64,000 nt of DNA from Streptomyces sp. AM 2-1-1 (GTDB lineage: Bacteria > Actinomycetota > Actinomycetes > Streptomycetales > Streptomycetaceae), in contig NZ_CP119147.1 in NCBI RefSeq assembly GCF_029167645.1, positions 4,172,501 to 4,236,500 on the forward strand. Direction: 5' to 3'. Both the position numbers and the translations under genes were made by a program. Below the pieces are notes generated by a model. It was given only the letters and a program-made list of their open reading frames with translations. It did no database searches and was not told the DNA's origin. Of the stretch, positions 51,410 to 60,648 are shown one piece after another. How positions within the stretch are numbered: the stretch's first letter is position 1; every line of letters begins with the position of its first letter.

Positions 51410-52390
51410 ATGATCGAGACCGTTTTCCGCAGCGAGGATTTACCGCCGGACGACCGCCTGGAATGGTGGCGGGAGCTGACTTCGCAGGCGCTGTCGCCCA
51501 CCGTGATAGTCCCCGATCGAGCCGACGACTTCCGGGCGGGCCTCCGTCTCCTGTCACTGGGGGCCACGCAGGTGGCGACCTTGTCCTACCCGGCGTTGCG
51601 TTCGCGTCGCACACCCGCGATGATCCGCCGCTCGGACCCGGAGCAGTACCACCTGTGCCTGGCGCTGAAGGGCGGGCAGAGCATCTGCCACGGAGGGCGT
51701 GACACGGCGATGCGGGCCGGTGACCTCCTGCTGTACGACAGCTCCCGTCCGTCCGATGCGAGGGTCTTTCCCCCGCCCGGTGAGGCGGTCGAGGGGATCA
51801 TCGTGAGTGTGCCGCGAGCGGTGTTCCCCCTTCCTCCGGCCAAGGTCGATCGCCTCCTTGCCACCCGCCTCCCCGGCGACCGGGGCACGGGCGCGCTCTT
51901 GTCCCACTTCCTCACCCGTATGACCGCCGAGTGCGCCGCTCTCGGGCCGCACGACGCCGTACGCCTGGACGCGGTCACCCTCGATCTGGTCACCGCGTTC
52001 CTGGGGCAGCATCTGGACGCGACCGACGCCGTCCCCGCGGAGCACCGTCAGGGCGCCCTGCTGGTCGGCATCCACTCCTTCATCGAGCGGAACCTGGGCG
52101 ACCCGCAGCTGTCACCAGCCCTGATCGCCGCTGCGCACCACATCTCCGTGCGGTACCTGCACCTGCTCTTCCAACAGCGCGGCGGCAGCACGGTCTCCAC
52201 CTGGATACGCCGGAGCAGACTCGAACGATGTCGACGGGACCTGCGCGACCCCCTGCTGCGGCACCTGCCTCTCCGCAGCATCGCGGCCCGGTGGGGCTTC
52301 CAGCACCCGGCGGAGTTCAGCCGCGTGTTCCGCGCCGTCCACGGGATGCCACCGCGGGACTACCGGCAGCAGGCCCAGCACAGCGCGTAG
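51410..52390 (+). CDS. AraC-family regulator (AraC-binding-like N-domain)
   Basis: This is a 326-residue regulator. The N-terminal AraC-binding-like domain has RSEDLPPDDRLEWWRELTSQ, SDPEQYHLCLALKGGQSICH and GDLLLYDSSRPSDA. The C-terminal double HTH has LIAAAHHISVRYLHLLFQQR and STVSTWIRRSRLERCRRDL, then SIAARWGFQHPAEFSRVFR. It resembles the NitR/FeaR-like group common in Streptomyces. The ATG at 51410 has a GGGGGG site; an earlier TTG at 51398 is less likely. Its target is unknown; the following small secreted protein is a candidate. Confidence 0.9.
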   Translation: MIETVFRSEDLPPDDRLEWWRELTSQALSPTVIVPDRADDFRAGLRLLSLGATQVATLSYPALRSRRTPAMIRRSDPEQYHLCLALKGGQSICHGGRDTAMRAGDLLLYDSSRPSDARVFPPPGEAVEGIIVSVPRAVFPLPPAKVDRLLATRLPGDRGTGALLSHFLTRMTAECAALGPHDAVRLDAVTLDLVTAFLGQHLDATDAVPAEHRQGALLVGIHSFIERNLGDPQLSPALIAAAHHISVRYLHLLFQQRGGSTVSTWIRRSRLERCRRDLRDPLLRHLPLRSIAARWGFQHPAEFSRVFRAVHGMPPRDYRQQAQHSA

Positions 52391-52605
52391 TGCGCCCCGT
52401 GCCAAGACCACTGCGCGGGCCATCAACGACTTCGGCCGCCGCCTCGTGGAAAGTCGTACCCGCAAGCCGAGGGGCGTACATGACGCGCCCGTCCGGGGAG
52501 CCCCGCGCAGGCACCCGTCCGGTGTTCCCGGACGGGTGCCGCTGCCCGGGCATCTCCGTACCAGCGGCGAGAGACGGCCCTGGATCCAGGGACGAAGGAG
52601 TCACC

Positions 52606-52989
52606 ATGGGAATGCGGCAGATGAAGCGCAAGGCTGGGGCGGTGCTCGTGGCGACCGCGCTCCTGACGGGCGTGTCCGGGTTCGCCGCGGCGAGCTCGGC
52701 CCAGGCGGCGGAAGCCGCGACCTGCTGGGGTACGAACGTGACGAACAACTCCAGCCTCGAAACCACGATGAAAGGCACGTACAACCTGAAGGTGGGCGTC
52801 GGCACGGTCTGCGGCAACGTCCGCTCCGTGAGTACCGGATCCACCTTCTACGTGTGGTGCGGAGCCATCAACCCGGACTCGGGCGTGCTGTGGTTCTTGG
52901 GCAGGGTCAAGGGCGACCCCACCTCCAAGATCGGCTACATGTCCTCCGACAACCTGAACTACGTCAGCGGTACCTGGAGTTACTGCTGA
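52606..52989 (+). CDS. Small secreted protein, unknown function
   Basis: This is a 127-residue protein with a signal peptide (KRKAGAVLVATALLTGVSGF, cleavage near AQAAEA). The mature part is about 95 residues, rich in Ser/Thr/Asn/Gly, with four cysteines (ATCWG, GTVCGN, YVWCGA and a final SYC) that can form two disulphides. Repeating strands such as FYVWCGAINPDSGVLWFLGR hint at an SH3-like beta fold. ATG 52606 has AAGGAG nine bases upstream. A strong hairpin follows the stop. Confidence 0.82.
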   Translation: MGMRQMKRKAGAVLVATALLTGVSGFAAASSAQAAEAATCWGTNVTNNSSLETTMKGTYNLKVGVGTVCGNVRSVSTGSTFYVWCGAINPDSGVLWFLGRVKGDPTSKIGYMSSDNLNYVSGTWSYC

Positions 52990-52995
52990 GACGGC

Positions 52996-53036
52996 ACCGC
53001 GGCGGGCGGACGACGATGCCGTCCGCCCGCCGCGGT
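52996..53036 (+). terminator. Hairpin terminator of the small secreted protein gene
   Basis: A perfect 16-bp stem (52996-53011 with 53021-53036) has a 9-nt loop and starts 7 bp after the stop. Confidence 0.8.
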
Positions 53037-53292
53037 CCGGCGCGGTGCCCGGTGCGCGGAGATCGGTTCGACCGTGACCGGGCGGCGCCGGCCCCGCCCG
53101 GCAGGAAGGTCGGCATGCGTACCCGTCGGAGTACGGGGCGGGTTCGCCCGTGTCGGGGTCGAGGCCGGACTCCATGCCTCGCTGTTCCTCGCGCCAGTGG
53201 ACGAAGTGCGGGGACGAGGCTCGTCAGAGGGACGCGTCACTGAGCCGTGTTCTTCACTTGTGCACGGAAGGTGCCCGGGCCGCCGACTGAGC

Positions 53293-53338
53293 CCTCTGTG
53301 TGAGCACTGCCGGCGTGCGGGCCGTACTCACACAGAGG
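53293..53338 (-). terminator. Hairpin after the tyrosine phosphatase gene
   Basis: CCTCTGTGTGAG and CTCACACAGAGG (53293-53304, 53327-53338) form a perfect 12-bp stem with a 22-nt loop, 20 bp past the phosphatase stop. It is unusually AT-rich for this genome. Confidence 0.65.
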
Positions 53339-53358
53339 ACCAGTGGCGCCCTGGGGTC

Positions 53359-54462
53359 TCAGCCGACCAGCAGCGAGGCCTTCAGCTCCCTGATCTCCTT
53401 CGAGGAGAGGCCGAGGCCCTTCTTCTCGTAGTTCTCGAACGAACCGAACCGGGCCCCGACCTCGTCGAAGCCGGAGTTCAGGTACTCGGCGCGGACGTCC
53501 AGCAGCGGCTTGTACGCGGCGGCCATCCCGGCCGGCATCGCTTCGAGCGCGGCGGCGTTCGCCTCGGCGCGGTAGGTGTTGCTGGCGAGGTAGTCCTGCA
53601 TCACGGTGGCCCTCGGCACGCCCAGCGCGGTCAGCAGGGCGGCGTTCGCCCAGCCCGTGCGGTCCTTGCCCGCCGAGCAGTGGAAGAGCACCGCGTGCCG
53701 GTCGTCGTCGGCCAGACCCGCGAAGACCAGCCGGTAGGCGGCCTTGCCGGTGGCGGAGCTGACCATCGCCTTCTCACCGTCCACCATGTACTGGGCGGAC
53801 TTCTCGGCCGAGGACAGGTCGATCGCCGTCGTGATGTCGCCGCCGATGACGTCGGCGACCACGTACGTCGCGCCGGCCGGGACGGTGTCCGGGGCGGAGG
53901 TGCGCTCACCGGCGGTACGCAGGTCGTAGTCGACCTCGATGCCGAGGCGGCTCAGCTTGGCGACATCGGCGGGGGTGAGGGTGTTCAGCGCCCCGGAGCG
54001 GTAGACCTCGCCCATCCTGACCCACTGGCCGGTGCTGGTGCGGTATCCGCCCGCGTCACGGAAGTTGACCGTGCCGGACAACTGGATCTCGCGGTCGGCG
54101 AGGCGGAGCGAACCGCCCCGGGCCGGGACGAAGTCGAACCACTGGCGGTCGGCGGCCGGCAGGCCCTTGACGGTCACGGTGGCGTGGCTGCCGCCTCGGG
54201 CGACGACCCTGCCGTTCGCCCTGACGACGACCTGCCGGACCCCGGGCGCGGTCCAGGAGAGGGTGTACGAACCGTTGTCGTTCGCGGTGACGGTCGCGGC
54301 GGTGAACGGTATCCGCTGGTGGTGCTCCCGCGAGGCGGACGGCTTGCCCTGGGGTGCGGAAGCGTGGTGGGGGGCTGCCGAAGCGGCCGAGGTGCCGGCG
54401 CCGACGAGCAGGGCGGCGGCGGCGACGGCCGCGGAGACCCGGGCGCGGTTCATGGTGTTCAT
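53359..54462 (-). CDS. Secreted tyrosine-protein phosphatase
   Basis: This is a 367-residue secreted protein: signal peptide ARVSAAVAAAALLVGAGTSA with cleavage near ASA-APHH. It has an Ig-like beta domain (NDNGSYTLSWTAPGVRQVVV, about residues 60-120). The phosphatase domain has SGTVNFRDAGGYRTSTGQWV, IEVDYDLRTAGER and the P-loop VLFHCSAGKDRTGWANA (nucleophile Cys). A helical end follows (YLNSGFDEVGARFGSFENY). The family is that of PtpB/Tyr-phosphatase type 3, and it acts outside the cell. The start is ATG 54462; the alternative is ATG 54453. Confidence 0.92.
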   Translation of the reverse strand: MNTMNRARVSAAVAAAALLVGAGTSAASAAPHHASAPQGKPSASREHHQRIPFTAATVTANDNGSYTLSWTAPGVRQVVVRANGRVVARGGSHATVTVKGLPAADRQWFDFVPARGGSLRLADREIQLSGTVNFRDAGGYRTSTGQWVRMGEVYRSGALNTLTPADVAKLSRLGIEVDYDLRTAGERTSAPDTVPAGATYVVADVIGGDITTAIDLSSAEKSAQYMVDGEKAMVSSATGKAAYRLVFAGLADDDRHAVLFHCSAGKDRTGWANAALLTALGVPRATVMQDYLASNTYRAEANAAALEAMPAGMAAAYKPLLDVRAEYLNSGFDEVGARFGSFENYEKKGLGLSSKEIRELKASLLVG

Positions 54463-54623
54463 GGGGGTGAGCCTGCTTTTGCCGTGCGAGCAGGGGGAGA
54501 ACCCTGGATGAATTGCCGGCCAAGTCGGGCTGCACCTCTGCTCCGGTGTGCTGCGGGCCCCGCCGCCCCGGCCGCCTCTCCGCCCGTACCCGTGCCCCGT
54601 GCCCCGTATCTCGGCCGCGTTCC

Positions 54624-55310
54624 TCACGGCCAGAGCAGCTCCCGCACCCACCCCGCGCCCTGCCGGCGGTAGCGGAGCCGTACGTGGCGGCGGCGGGCGT
54701 CGCCCTGGAAGAACTCGACCTCCTCGGGCCGGACGACGTACCGCCGCCAGCTCGGAACCTCCGCGTCGGGTTCGTCACGAGCCCGCTGCCACGCGGCGTC
54801 CGAAGCGCGGGCCAGCTCCCCGGCGTCCGCCAGCACCTCGCTCTGGCGGCCGACCAGGCCCGAGGCGAGCGCACCGGTGGAGCGGGCGTGCAGATCGGCC
54901 CGGCTCTCCTCGGCGGAGCCGGGGGCGACGGGGCCCCGTACCCGTACCGAGCGGCCCTGGACCGGCCAGTAGAAGTCGAGGGCGGCGTGCGGGTGGGCGG
55001 CGAGCTGGTGGCCCTTGGCGCTGGTCGCGTGGGTCGCGAAACGCCAGCCGCGCTCGTCCGCGTCGTGCAGCATCAGTGTCCGCACGTCCGGACGGCCGTA
55101 CGCGTCCACCGTCGCCAGCGCCATGGTGTGCGGCTCGGGCTGTCCGGCGGCCACCGCCTCGGCGAACCACGCGTGGAAGAGCGGGACGGGGGCCCCGGGC
55201 GCGGTGGCCGGGTCGAAGCCGGGCAGGTCGGTGTCCCACACGCGCTGGGCGTGCAGCAGACGGAGGAAGGTGGTGTGCGCGTCGGTACGGGACGCTTCGT
55301 CGTCGCTCAT
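54624..55310 (-). CDS. PNPOx-family flavin oxidase (pdxH paralogue)
   Basis: The 228-residue FMN-binding protein resembles pyridoxamine 5'-phosphate oxidase. It has MALATVDAYGRPDVRTLMLH, RGWRFATHATSAKGHQLAAH, LDFYWPVQGRSVRVRGPV and RYVVRPEEVEFFQGDARRRH, with LRYRRQGAGWVRELLWP at the end. The RTVLLKG motif of true pdxH is here RTLMLHD, so substrate specificity probably differs. The window already has pdxH at 19867. The start is ATG 55310. Role inferred: flavin-dependent oxidation or reduction of a small molecule. Confidence 0.87.
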   Translation of the reverse strand: MSDDEASRTDAHTTFLRLLHAQRVWDTDLPGFDPATAPGAPVPLFHAWFAEAVAAGQPEPHTMALATVDAYGRPDVRTLMLHDADERGWRFATHATSAKGHQLAAHPHAALDFYWPVQGRSVRVRGPVAPGSAEESRADLHARSTGALASGLVGRQSEVLADAGELARASDAAWQRARDEPDAEVPSWRRYVVRPEEVEFFQGDARRRHVRLRYRRQGAGWVRELLWP

Positions 55311-55464
55311 ACGGCCAATTCCAGCAGCAGCGGAGGGGACCCGGGTGCACCGACGGCGGGCCACATCGTGCGTGTGGCCCGCCGTCGGTGAGACAGGATG
55401 TCGGGCGACCGGGGTCGCCGTGCGCCGCCCGGTGAAGGGGGAGGGGGACCTTCGTCGCGGGCGC

Positions 55465-56115
55465 CTACTTCGTGGGCTTCTTGCCGGTGACGCCCAGGTG
55501 CACCAAGAGGGCCAGGTTCGGGCGGAGTTCGCCGGCCTTGACGCCCGTGCCGGTGGTCAGGGCCTTCTGGTGCGAGGCGACGGCGGCCAGCATGGCGACG
55601 AGCGATCCCGCCACCGCCGCCGGATTGACGTCCTTGTCGACCTTGCCCTTGCCCTGCAGTTCCTTCACCGCGTCCGTGAGCGAGTTGGTGAACGAACTGA
55701 GGATCTTCACGCGGAGCTTGTTGAACCGCTTGTCGCCCTCGGCCGCACCGAGGTCGATCACGCGGAGAATCGCGTCGTTGCGTCGCCAGAAGTCGAGGAA
55801 TCCGTCCACCAGTTCCTCGGCCGCCTGCCATCCCGCCCGGCCGACCCACGAGCGACCGGAGGCCAGTTCGCCCAGTCCGGTCCCCTCTTTGGCCAGTTCG
55901 TCGGCGACTTCGAGGACGGCGCCTTCCACATCCGGGAAGTACTGGTAGAAAGTCGCGGGTGAAGTCCCCGCCTTCCGTGCGACGTCGATGACTTTGACGT
56001 CCCGGTACGGCGAGGATCTGAGCATCTCGCTGAGGCAGTCGAGCAGCTTCTGCCGCGTCGCCTGACCGCGTCGACCGGCCACGCGGCCGTCGACGGTGCG
56101 TACTTGTCCTGTCAT
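55465..56115 (-). CDS. TetR-family regulator
   Basis: This is a 216-residue TetR regulator. The HTH lies at about residues 35-57 (KVIDVARKAGTSPATFYQYF). A helical C-terminal domain with RNDAILRVIDLGAAEGDKRF follows. The Lys-rich tail ends KKPTK. The start is ATG 56115. It is well conserved next to afsK in streptomycetes as I recall. It stands alone on its strand, so it may control itself or the divergent region holding DnaA-like boxes. Confidence 0.9.
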   Translation of the reverse strand: MTGQVRTVDGRVAGRRGQATRQKLLDCLSEMLRSSPYRDVKVIDVARKAGTSPATFYQYFPDVEGAVLEVADELAKEGTGLGELASGRSWVGRAGWQAAEELVDGFLDFWRRNDAILRVIDLGAAEGDKRFNKLRVKILSSFTNSLTDAVKELQGKGKVDKDVNPAAVAGSLVAMLAAVASHQKALTTGTGVKAGELRPNLALLVHLGVTGKKPTK

Positions 56116-56673
56116 GCCGTCAGCTTACCGACGGGTGAACGGAGCGCGATTCGGCCGAGTGCAAATGGGGAATTACCCAGCGCGCAGAGGGCGACGGGTG
56201 GTATTTCGGCCATCTTTTTTCGAGTGATCCGCACGCGCCCACAGGAACTTCCGGGGCTCTCGCGGCCGGGATCTTCCGGAGGGGTTCCGGGGGCGATTGT
56301 CCGGGCGGTAAGTGTTATCAACAGCCTGTGGACAACTTCGGTGGACAACTCTCCCGGTAGTCGAGACGGAGGGGCGGCTTCCTTGGACACCTTTCACCCC
56401 AAAAGGAGCGGTCGCCTTACGAGCTGGAGCAGGGAGAACGAAAACGACGGCCATTTCGCGGAGGCGTCGGCAGCCGTTCCTCGGGACCGGTTCGCGTCGC
56501 CGTTCCCGCGCATCTTCTGAGCGGGAACGGAGGCGCCGCGACGTGGAGCCGACCCCATCGGCGGGCGGGGGAGAGCGGGCGCCGTTACGTTGGCCGGGAG
56601 AGCGTCACGCACACGTGGCGCGCCCGGCCGTGCGGTACGGCCGGTCGCTCCCGGCGAGGGAAGGACCCGGCCA
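56116..56673. other. AT-richer intergenic region with DnaA-box-like sites
   Basis: This 558-bp gap between divergent genes is the least GC-rich stretch of the window. It holds a cluster of DnaA-box-like nonamers between 56297 and 56348. No plausible protein frame is supported; the longest frames (56104-56520 region) show poor codon use. Confidence 0.6.
56315..56348. promoter_or_regulatory. Three DnaA-box-like nonamers
   Basis: TGTGGACAA (56327-56335) is the exact complement of the Streptomyces DnaA box TTGTCCACA. TTATCAACA (56315-56323) and GGTGGACAA (56340-56348) each differ by one base from DnaA boxes. A further TTGTCC core lies at 56298-56303. Confidence 0.5.
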
Positions 56674-57492
56674 ATGGCGGCATTCGCGCACTCCGTTCCC
56701 TGCTGGGTGGAGGTGCACCTCTCCGACCTCGAAGCGGGCAAGCGCTTCTACGGCGGGCTCTTCGGCTGGACCTTCCGCGCCGGGGACGGCATGCCCTTCG
56801 CCGACGCCTACAGCGAGGGCCGGCTCGTCGCCGCGCTCGCCGCCAAGACGGACGGCCGGATGCCCACCACCTGGGGCGTCCACTTCGCCACCGACGACAT
56901 CCGGGCGACCGTCCACGCGATCCGTGCGGAGGGCGGGCAGATCATCACCGACCCCGTCCGCGCGGGCCGCGCCGGGATCCTCGCCCAGGCCGTGGACCCC
57001 GACGGAGCCGCCTTCTGGCTCTGGCAGGCCGAGGAGCGGCCCGGCTTCGAGAAGCAGAACGAGCCCGGTTCGTACTGCTGGACCGAGCTCTACACCCGGC
57101 GCCCCGACCGGGTCGATCCCTTCTACGAGCGCGTCTTCGGCTTCCGCAGCACCGACCTGAACGCCGGCACCGACGCGGGCGGGGAGACCGGACCGGCCGG
57201 GAACGGCATCGACTTCCGCATGTGGTCCCCGCCCGGCGCGACCCCCGGCCCCGACACCGCGGTCGGCGGCCGGAGCGTCATCACCGACGCGTTCCCGGAG
57301 ATGATGCCCAGCCACTTCCTGACGTACTTCGCCGTCGCCGACTGCGACCGCGCCGCCGAACGGGTGACGGAACTGGGCGGTCGTGTCACGGCCGCGCCCT
57401 TCGACATCGCGTACGGACGGATGGCGGCGTTCCAGGACGACCAGAGCGCCGCGTTCGCCGTGCTCCAGCCGTCGGAGCCGACGCTGCCGTAG
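56674..57492 (+). CDS. VOC-family (glyoxalase-like) protein
   Basis: This 272-residue protein has two tandem vicinal-oxygen-chelate domains. The first has WVEVHLSDLEAGKRFYGGLF with GWTF and VHFATDDIRATVHAIRAEGG. The second has WTELYTRRPDRVDPFYERVF, then FLTYFAVADCDRAAERVTEL. Metal-ligand positions suit a two-domain VOC enzyme such as a dioxygenase or a small-molecule-binding protein, but the substrate is unknown. The start is ATG 56674 after GAGGGAAGGA. It is followed four bases later by a small open frame. Confidence 0.9.
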   Translation: MAAFAHSVPCWVEVHLSDLEAGKRFYGGLFGWTFRAGDGMPFADAYSEGRLVAALAAKTDGRMPTTWGVHFATDDIRATVHAIRAEGGQIITDPVRAGRAGILAQAVDPDGAAFWLWQAEERPGFEKQNEPGSYCWTELYTRRPDRVDPFYERVFGFRSTDLNAGTDAGGETGPAGNGIDFRMWSPPGATPGPDTAVGGRSVITDAFPEMMPSHFLTYFAVADCDRAAERVTELGGRVTAAPFDIAYGRMAAFQDDQSAAFAVLQPSEPTLP

Positions 57493-57495
57493 GCG

Positions 57496-57789
57496 GTGTC
57501 GACGGTCCCGGGCCCGGGGCGGGGGCCGGACGGGGGCCGGTCCGGGCGGGGCCGGGCCGGACGGGGCCCGCGCGCCGCTGCGCTGGTGGACCTCGCTGGT
57601 GGACCTGTGGACCTGCCGACGGGGACGAGGGCGCCGGACGTGCGGTCGGCTTCGCTGCGCGATCCGGTGCACGTGGACGGGGGAGCCCGAATCACCGCGT
57701 GCACCTTCGGGGGACCGGTTCTGGGCGCCTGGACGCCGCCGGAGGCGGAACAGGCGCTCGCGGCACTGCGCGGGACCGCCACGAGCTGA
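57496..57789 (+). CDS. Small hypothetical protein
   Basis: This 97-residue frame has coding-like third-position bias in its second half (DPVHVDGGARITACTFGGPV, LGAWTPPEAEQALAALRG). The first half is Gly/Arg/Pro-rich, and the GTG start, four bases after the VOC stop, may be too early. A start within (GTG 57586 or 57607) would give a 60-68-residue protein. It is possibly co-translated with the VOC gene. No family is recognised. Confidence 0.45.
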   Translation: MSTVPGPGRGPDGGRSGRGRAGRGPRAAALVDLAGGPVDLPTGTRAPDVRSASLRDPVHVDGGARITACTFGGPVLGAWTPPEAEQALAALRGTATS

Positions 57790-58187
57790 GCCGCGGAGCC
57801 GATCGGTCGACGGCCGGCGGGGTCGGGTGGCTGACGGGTTGTCGTCGGCCGGTACGCGGCGCGCGACCCGCCCGTGCGCGGGGCCCGCGACACGTAACAC
57901 CGGCTCGCACCGGTGCACTTCGCCGTACGCCGTGCTCCACGCACGCCCCGGCCCTCGCCCGTACGGCGGTTGTGCGGGGCCGTTTCCTTACCAGCGGGCC
58001 CGATGCCGTCGCCACCTGCGTGGCCGATGACACCCCGATTCGCCCCCGGGTTCGCAACTGGGGGCCGCGCCAGGAAGAATCGGGGTGCGCACCGCCAGGT
58101 GGTGCCCGGTGGTGAGACGCTGCACGGGGCGGGAATTCACGGGCCGGGGTCATGGGACCAGGGCCCGTACGGGGAGGTGGCAGGCAA
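57790..58187. other. Upstream region of afsK
   Basis: This 398-bp gap is GC-rich and Arg/Pro-like in all frames. I see no gene and no clear -35/-10 pair. It presumably contains the afsK promoter. Confidence 0.55.
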
Positions 58188-60602
58188 GTGGAGCAGCTGA
58201 CGCAGCACGACCCGAGACGGATCGGCCCGTTCGAGGTGCTGGGACGGCTCGGAGCCGGCGGCATGGGGCTCGTCTATCTCGCACGCTCGGCGTCGGGCCG
58301 GCGGGTGGCGATCAAGACCGTCCGCACCGAGCTCGCCGAGGACCAGCTCTTCCGCGTCCGGTTCACCCGCGAGGTGGAGGCCGCCCGTGCGGTGAGCGGG
58401 TTCTACACCGCCGCCGTGGTGGACGCCGACCCGCGCGCCGCCGTGCCGTGGCTGGCCACCGCCTACGTACCGGCCCCCTCGCTCGAAGAGATAGTGAACG
58501 AGTGCGGGCCGATGCCCACCCAGGCCGTCCGCTGGCTGGCCGCCGGAATCGCGGAGGCTCTTCAGTCCATCCATGGCGCCGGGCTCGTCCACCGCGACCT
58601 GAAGCCGTCCAACGTGCTCGTCGTGGAGGACGGCCCCCGGGTCATCGACTTCGGCATCGCCTCCGGGGTCTCCAACACCCGGCTGACCATGACGAACGTC
58701 GCCGTGGGTACCCCCGCCTACATGTCGCCCGAGCAGGCCCGCGACTCGCGCAGCGTCACCGGGGCGAGCGACGTCTTCTCGCTCGGCTCGACCCTCGTCT
58801 TCGCGGCCACCGGACACGCCCCCTTCCACGGCGCGAACCCGGTCGAGACCGTCTTCATGCTGCTGCGCGAGGGCCCCGACACCGAGGGCCTGCCGGACGA
58901 ACTCCGTCCGCTGATCGAGTCCTGCATGCTGATGGACCCGACCCGCCGTCCGAGCCCCGCCGACCTCCAGTCACAGCTCGCCCCGCACCTGTTCGCCTCG
59001 GGCAGCGACGACAGCGGCACCGCCTCCGCCTGGCTGCCCGGCCGGGCCACCGCGATGATCGAGCAGCGGCGCGGCGGCGGACGCACCATGGCCCCCGCCC
59101 CCGCGCAGCTGGTGGCCCCGCCGCCGCCCCCGCGCCCGCCGGCCGGCGACTGGGACACCAACCGGATGCCCGAGACCGCCCCGATGCCCCCGCCGTCCCA
59201 CGCGCGGCCCGCGCCGGTGGGACGCGGGCTCGCCGGACCGGCGGCCCCGTCGACCGACGGCGGCCCGGTGCGGCTGATCGGTGCGAAGGTCGCCATCGGG
59301 CCCGGGCCGCGCGCCGCCGAGATCCGGGGAGCCGCCGCCGCGCACCCGGCCGCCGCCACCGGCTGGGTCCGCCCGCCCGCCGGGATGGGCGGGGCGCACG
59401 CCGCCCCGGCCACCGCCCCCGTGCCGGCGCCGACGACCGCCCCCGAGGCGGCCCCGGCCGCGCCGGACCGCTGGCGCCCCTGGCGGTTCCGCATGTCCAA
59501 CGATGTCTGGGGCACCCCGGTCGTCGCCGACGGACTGCTCTACGTCACGTCCTTCGAGATCCACGCCCTCGACACCGGCAACGGCCGCCGCCAGTTCAAG
59601 ACCCGGGACGTCGCCTGGGCGATGGCCGTCGACGACGGGGTCATCCACGCCTCGGACGGACCCTCCCTCTACGCGCTCGACGCGACGAGCGGCACCGAGC
59701 GGTGGCGGGTACGTACCGACGCCTGGATCTACTCGCTCAGGGCCGACCGGGGCACCGTCCTGACCGGCACCCGGGGCGGCGGTGTCCAGGCCTGGGACGC
59801 CGCCGGCGGCGAACCGCTCTGGGAGATCGACGGCGCACAGACCGACTTCGAGACGGCGGAAGCCGGCCCGGCGCTCCACGACGGCACCGCCTATGTCTGG
59901 AAGGACGCCCGGCTGCGCGCGCTCGACGCCCGTACCGGCTCCGAGCGCTGGTCCTACCCGATCGGGGACGCGGCCTCCTGCGGAGGCGTTCCGGTCCGGG
60001 TGACACCGGCGCCGGACGGCAACGCGTACGTCGCGGCGGGTACCCGGGTGCTGGCCGTGGACATCGCCTCCGGCCACGTGCGCTGGCACTTCGAGGCCCC
60101 CGCCGTCTTCCTCTCGCCGCCCGCCTTCGCGGCCGGCCCGGCGGTGACCGGCGGGGGCGTCTACCTCGCCGACTACCTCGGCACGGTGTACGCGCTCGAC
60201 GCGGTGAACGGCAAGGACCGCTGGCGCATCGCCACCGAGGCCCGCCACGCCATCGAGCCGGTGCTGGTCGCCGACGGCAACGTGCACGTGGGCAGCGGCA
60301 GCGCGCTCTACACCCTGGACGCGGTGACCGGCACCCCCAAGTGGCGTTTCGCGGCCGGCGGCGACGTCGTCGGCAGCCCCGTGGTGGCGGAGGGGCGGGT
60401 GCACTTCGGTTCCGCCGACCACGTCCTCTACACCCTGGACGCGGCGGGCGGCACCCTGCGCTGGAAGCTCGCCACCGGCGGTGAGATCACCGGCTCCCCG
60501 GTGGCGCGCGACGGAGTCGTCTACGCCTGCAGCAAGGACCGGTGCGTGTACGCGCTGGACGCGCTGAAGGGTACGGGGACGGGGAACAACCGGCCCCGGT
60601 AG
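58188..60602 (+). CDS. afsK: Serine/threonine protein kinase AfsK
   Basis: The 804-residue kinase closely matches AfsK of S. coelicolor (about 799 residues). The N-terminal kinase domain starts [19 protein letters not shown]. The Gly loop is GAGGMGLVY and the catalytic Lys is K43 (VAIKT). HRDLKPSN has D137 and DFG has D154. T167 in the activation loop ([18 protein letters not shown]) corresponds to the autophosphorylated Thr168 of S. coelicolor AfsK. A Pro/Ala linker (about 290-425) leads to a C-terminal PQQ-type beta-propeller with repeated YALDAxxGxxxW patterns. AfsK autophosphorylates and phosphorylates AfsR; it lies on the inner face of the membrane. GTG 58188 follows GGAGGTGGCAGG. Confidence 0.95.
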   Translation: MEQLTQHDPRRIGPFEVLGRLGAGGMGLVYLARSASGRRVAIKTVRTELAEDQLFRVRFTREVEAARAVSGFYTAAVVDADPRAAVPWLATAYVPAPSLEEIVNECGPMPTQAVRWLAAGIAEALQSIHGAGLVHRDLKPSNVLVVEDGPRVIDFGIASGVSNTRLTMTNVAVGTPAYMSPEQARDSRSVTGASDVFSLGSTLVFAATGHAPFHGANPVETVFMLLREGPDTEGLPDELRPLIESCMLMDPTRRPSPADLQSQLAPHLFASGSDDSGTASAWLPGRATAMIEQRRGGGRTMAPAPAQLVAPPPPPRPPAGDWDTNRMPETAPMPPPSHARPAPVGRGLAGPAAPSTDGGPVRLIGAKVAIGPGPRAAEIRGAAAAHPAAATGWVRPPAGMGGAHAAPATAPVPAPTTAPEAAPAAPDRWRPWRFRMSNDVWGTPVVADGLLYVTSFEIHALDTGNGRRQFKTRDVAWAMAVDDGVIHASDGPSLYALDATSGTERWRVRTDAWIYSLRADRGTVLTGTRGGGVQAWDAAGGEPLWEIDGAQTDFETAEAGPALHDGTAYVWKDARLRALDARTGSERWSYPIGDAASCGGVPVRVTPAPDGNAYVAAGTRVLAVDIASGHVRWHFEAPAVFLSPPAFAAGPAVTGGGVYLADYLGTVYALDAVNGKDRWRIATEARHAIEPVLVADGNVHVGSGSALYTLDAVTGTPKWRFAAGGDVVGSPVVAEGRVHFGSADHVLYTLDAAGGTLRWKLATGGEITGSPVARDGVVYACSKDRCVYALDALKGTGTGNNRPR

Positions 60603-60648
60603 CCGGGAACCGGGTGTCGGCGACCGTCCTCGCCGCGGCGTCGGGCTC

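Larger units (their letters stand above)
52990..53358. other. Intergenic region between convergent genes, with two hairpins
   Basis: This 369-bp gap has no gene that I can support. The first hairpin (52996-53036) ends the secreted-protein gene. The second (53293-53338) ends the phosphatase gene. The sequence between shows only chance open frames. Confidence 0.7.

Noticed and set aside
54624..55310. Second true pdxH
   Set aside because: It has the fold, but the substrate and FMN motif RTVLLKG is changed to RTLMLHD, so it was called only a PNPOx-family oxidase.
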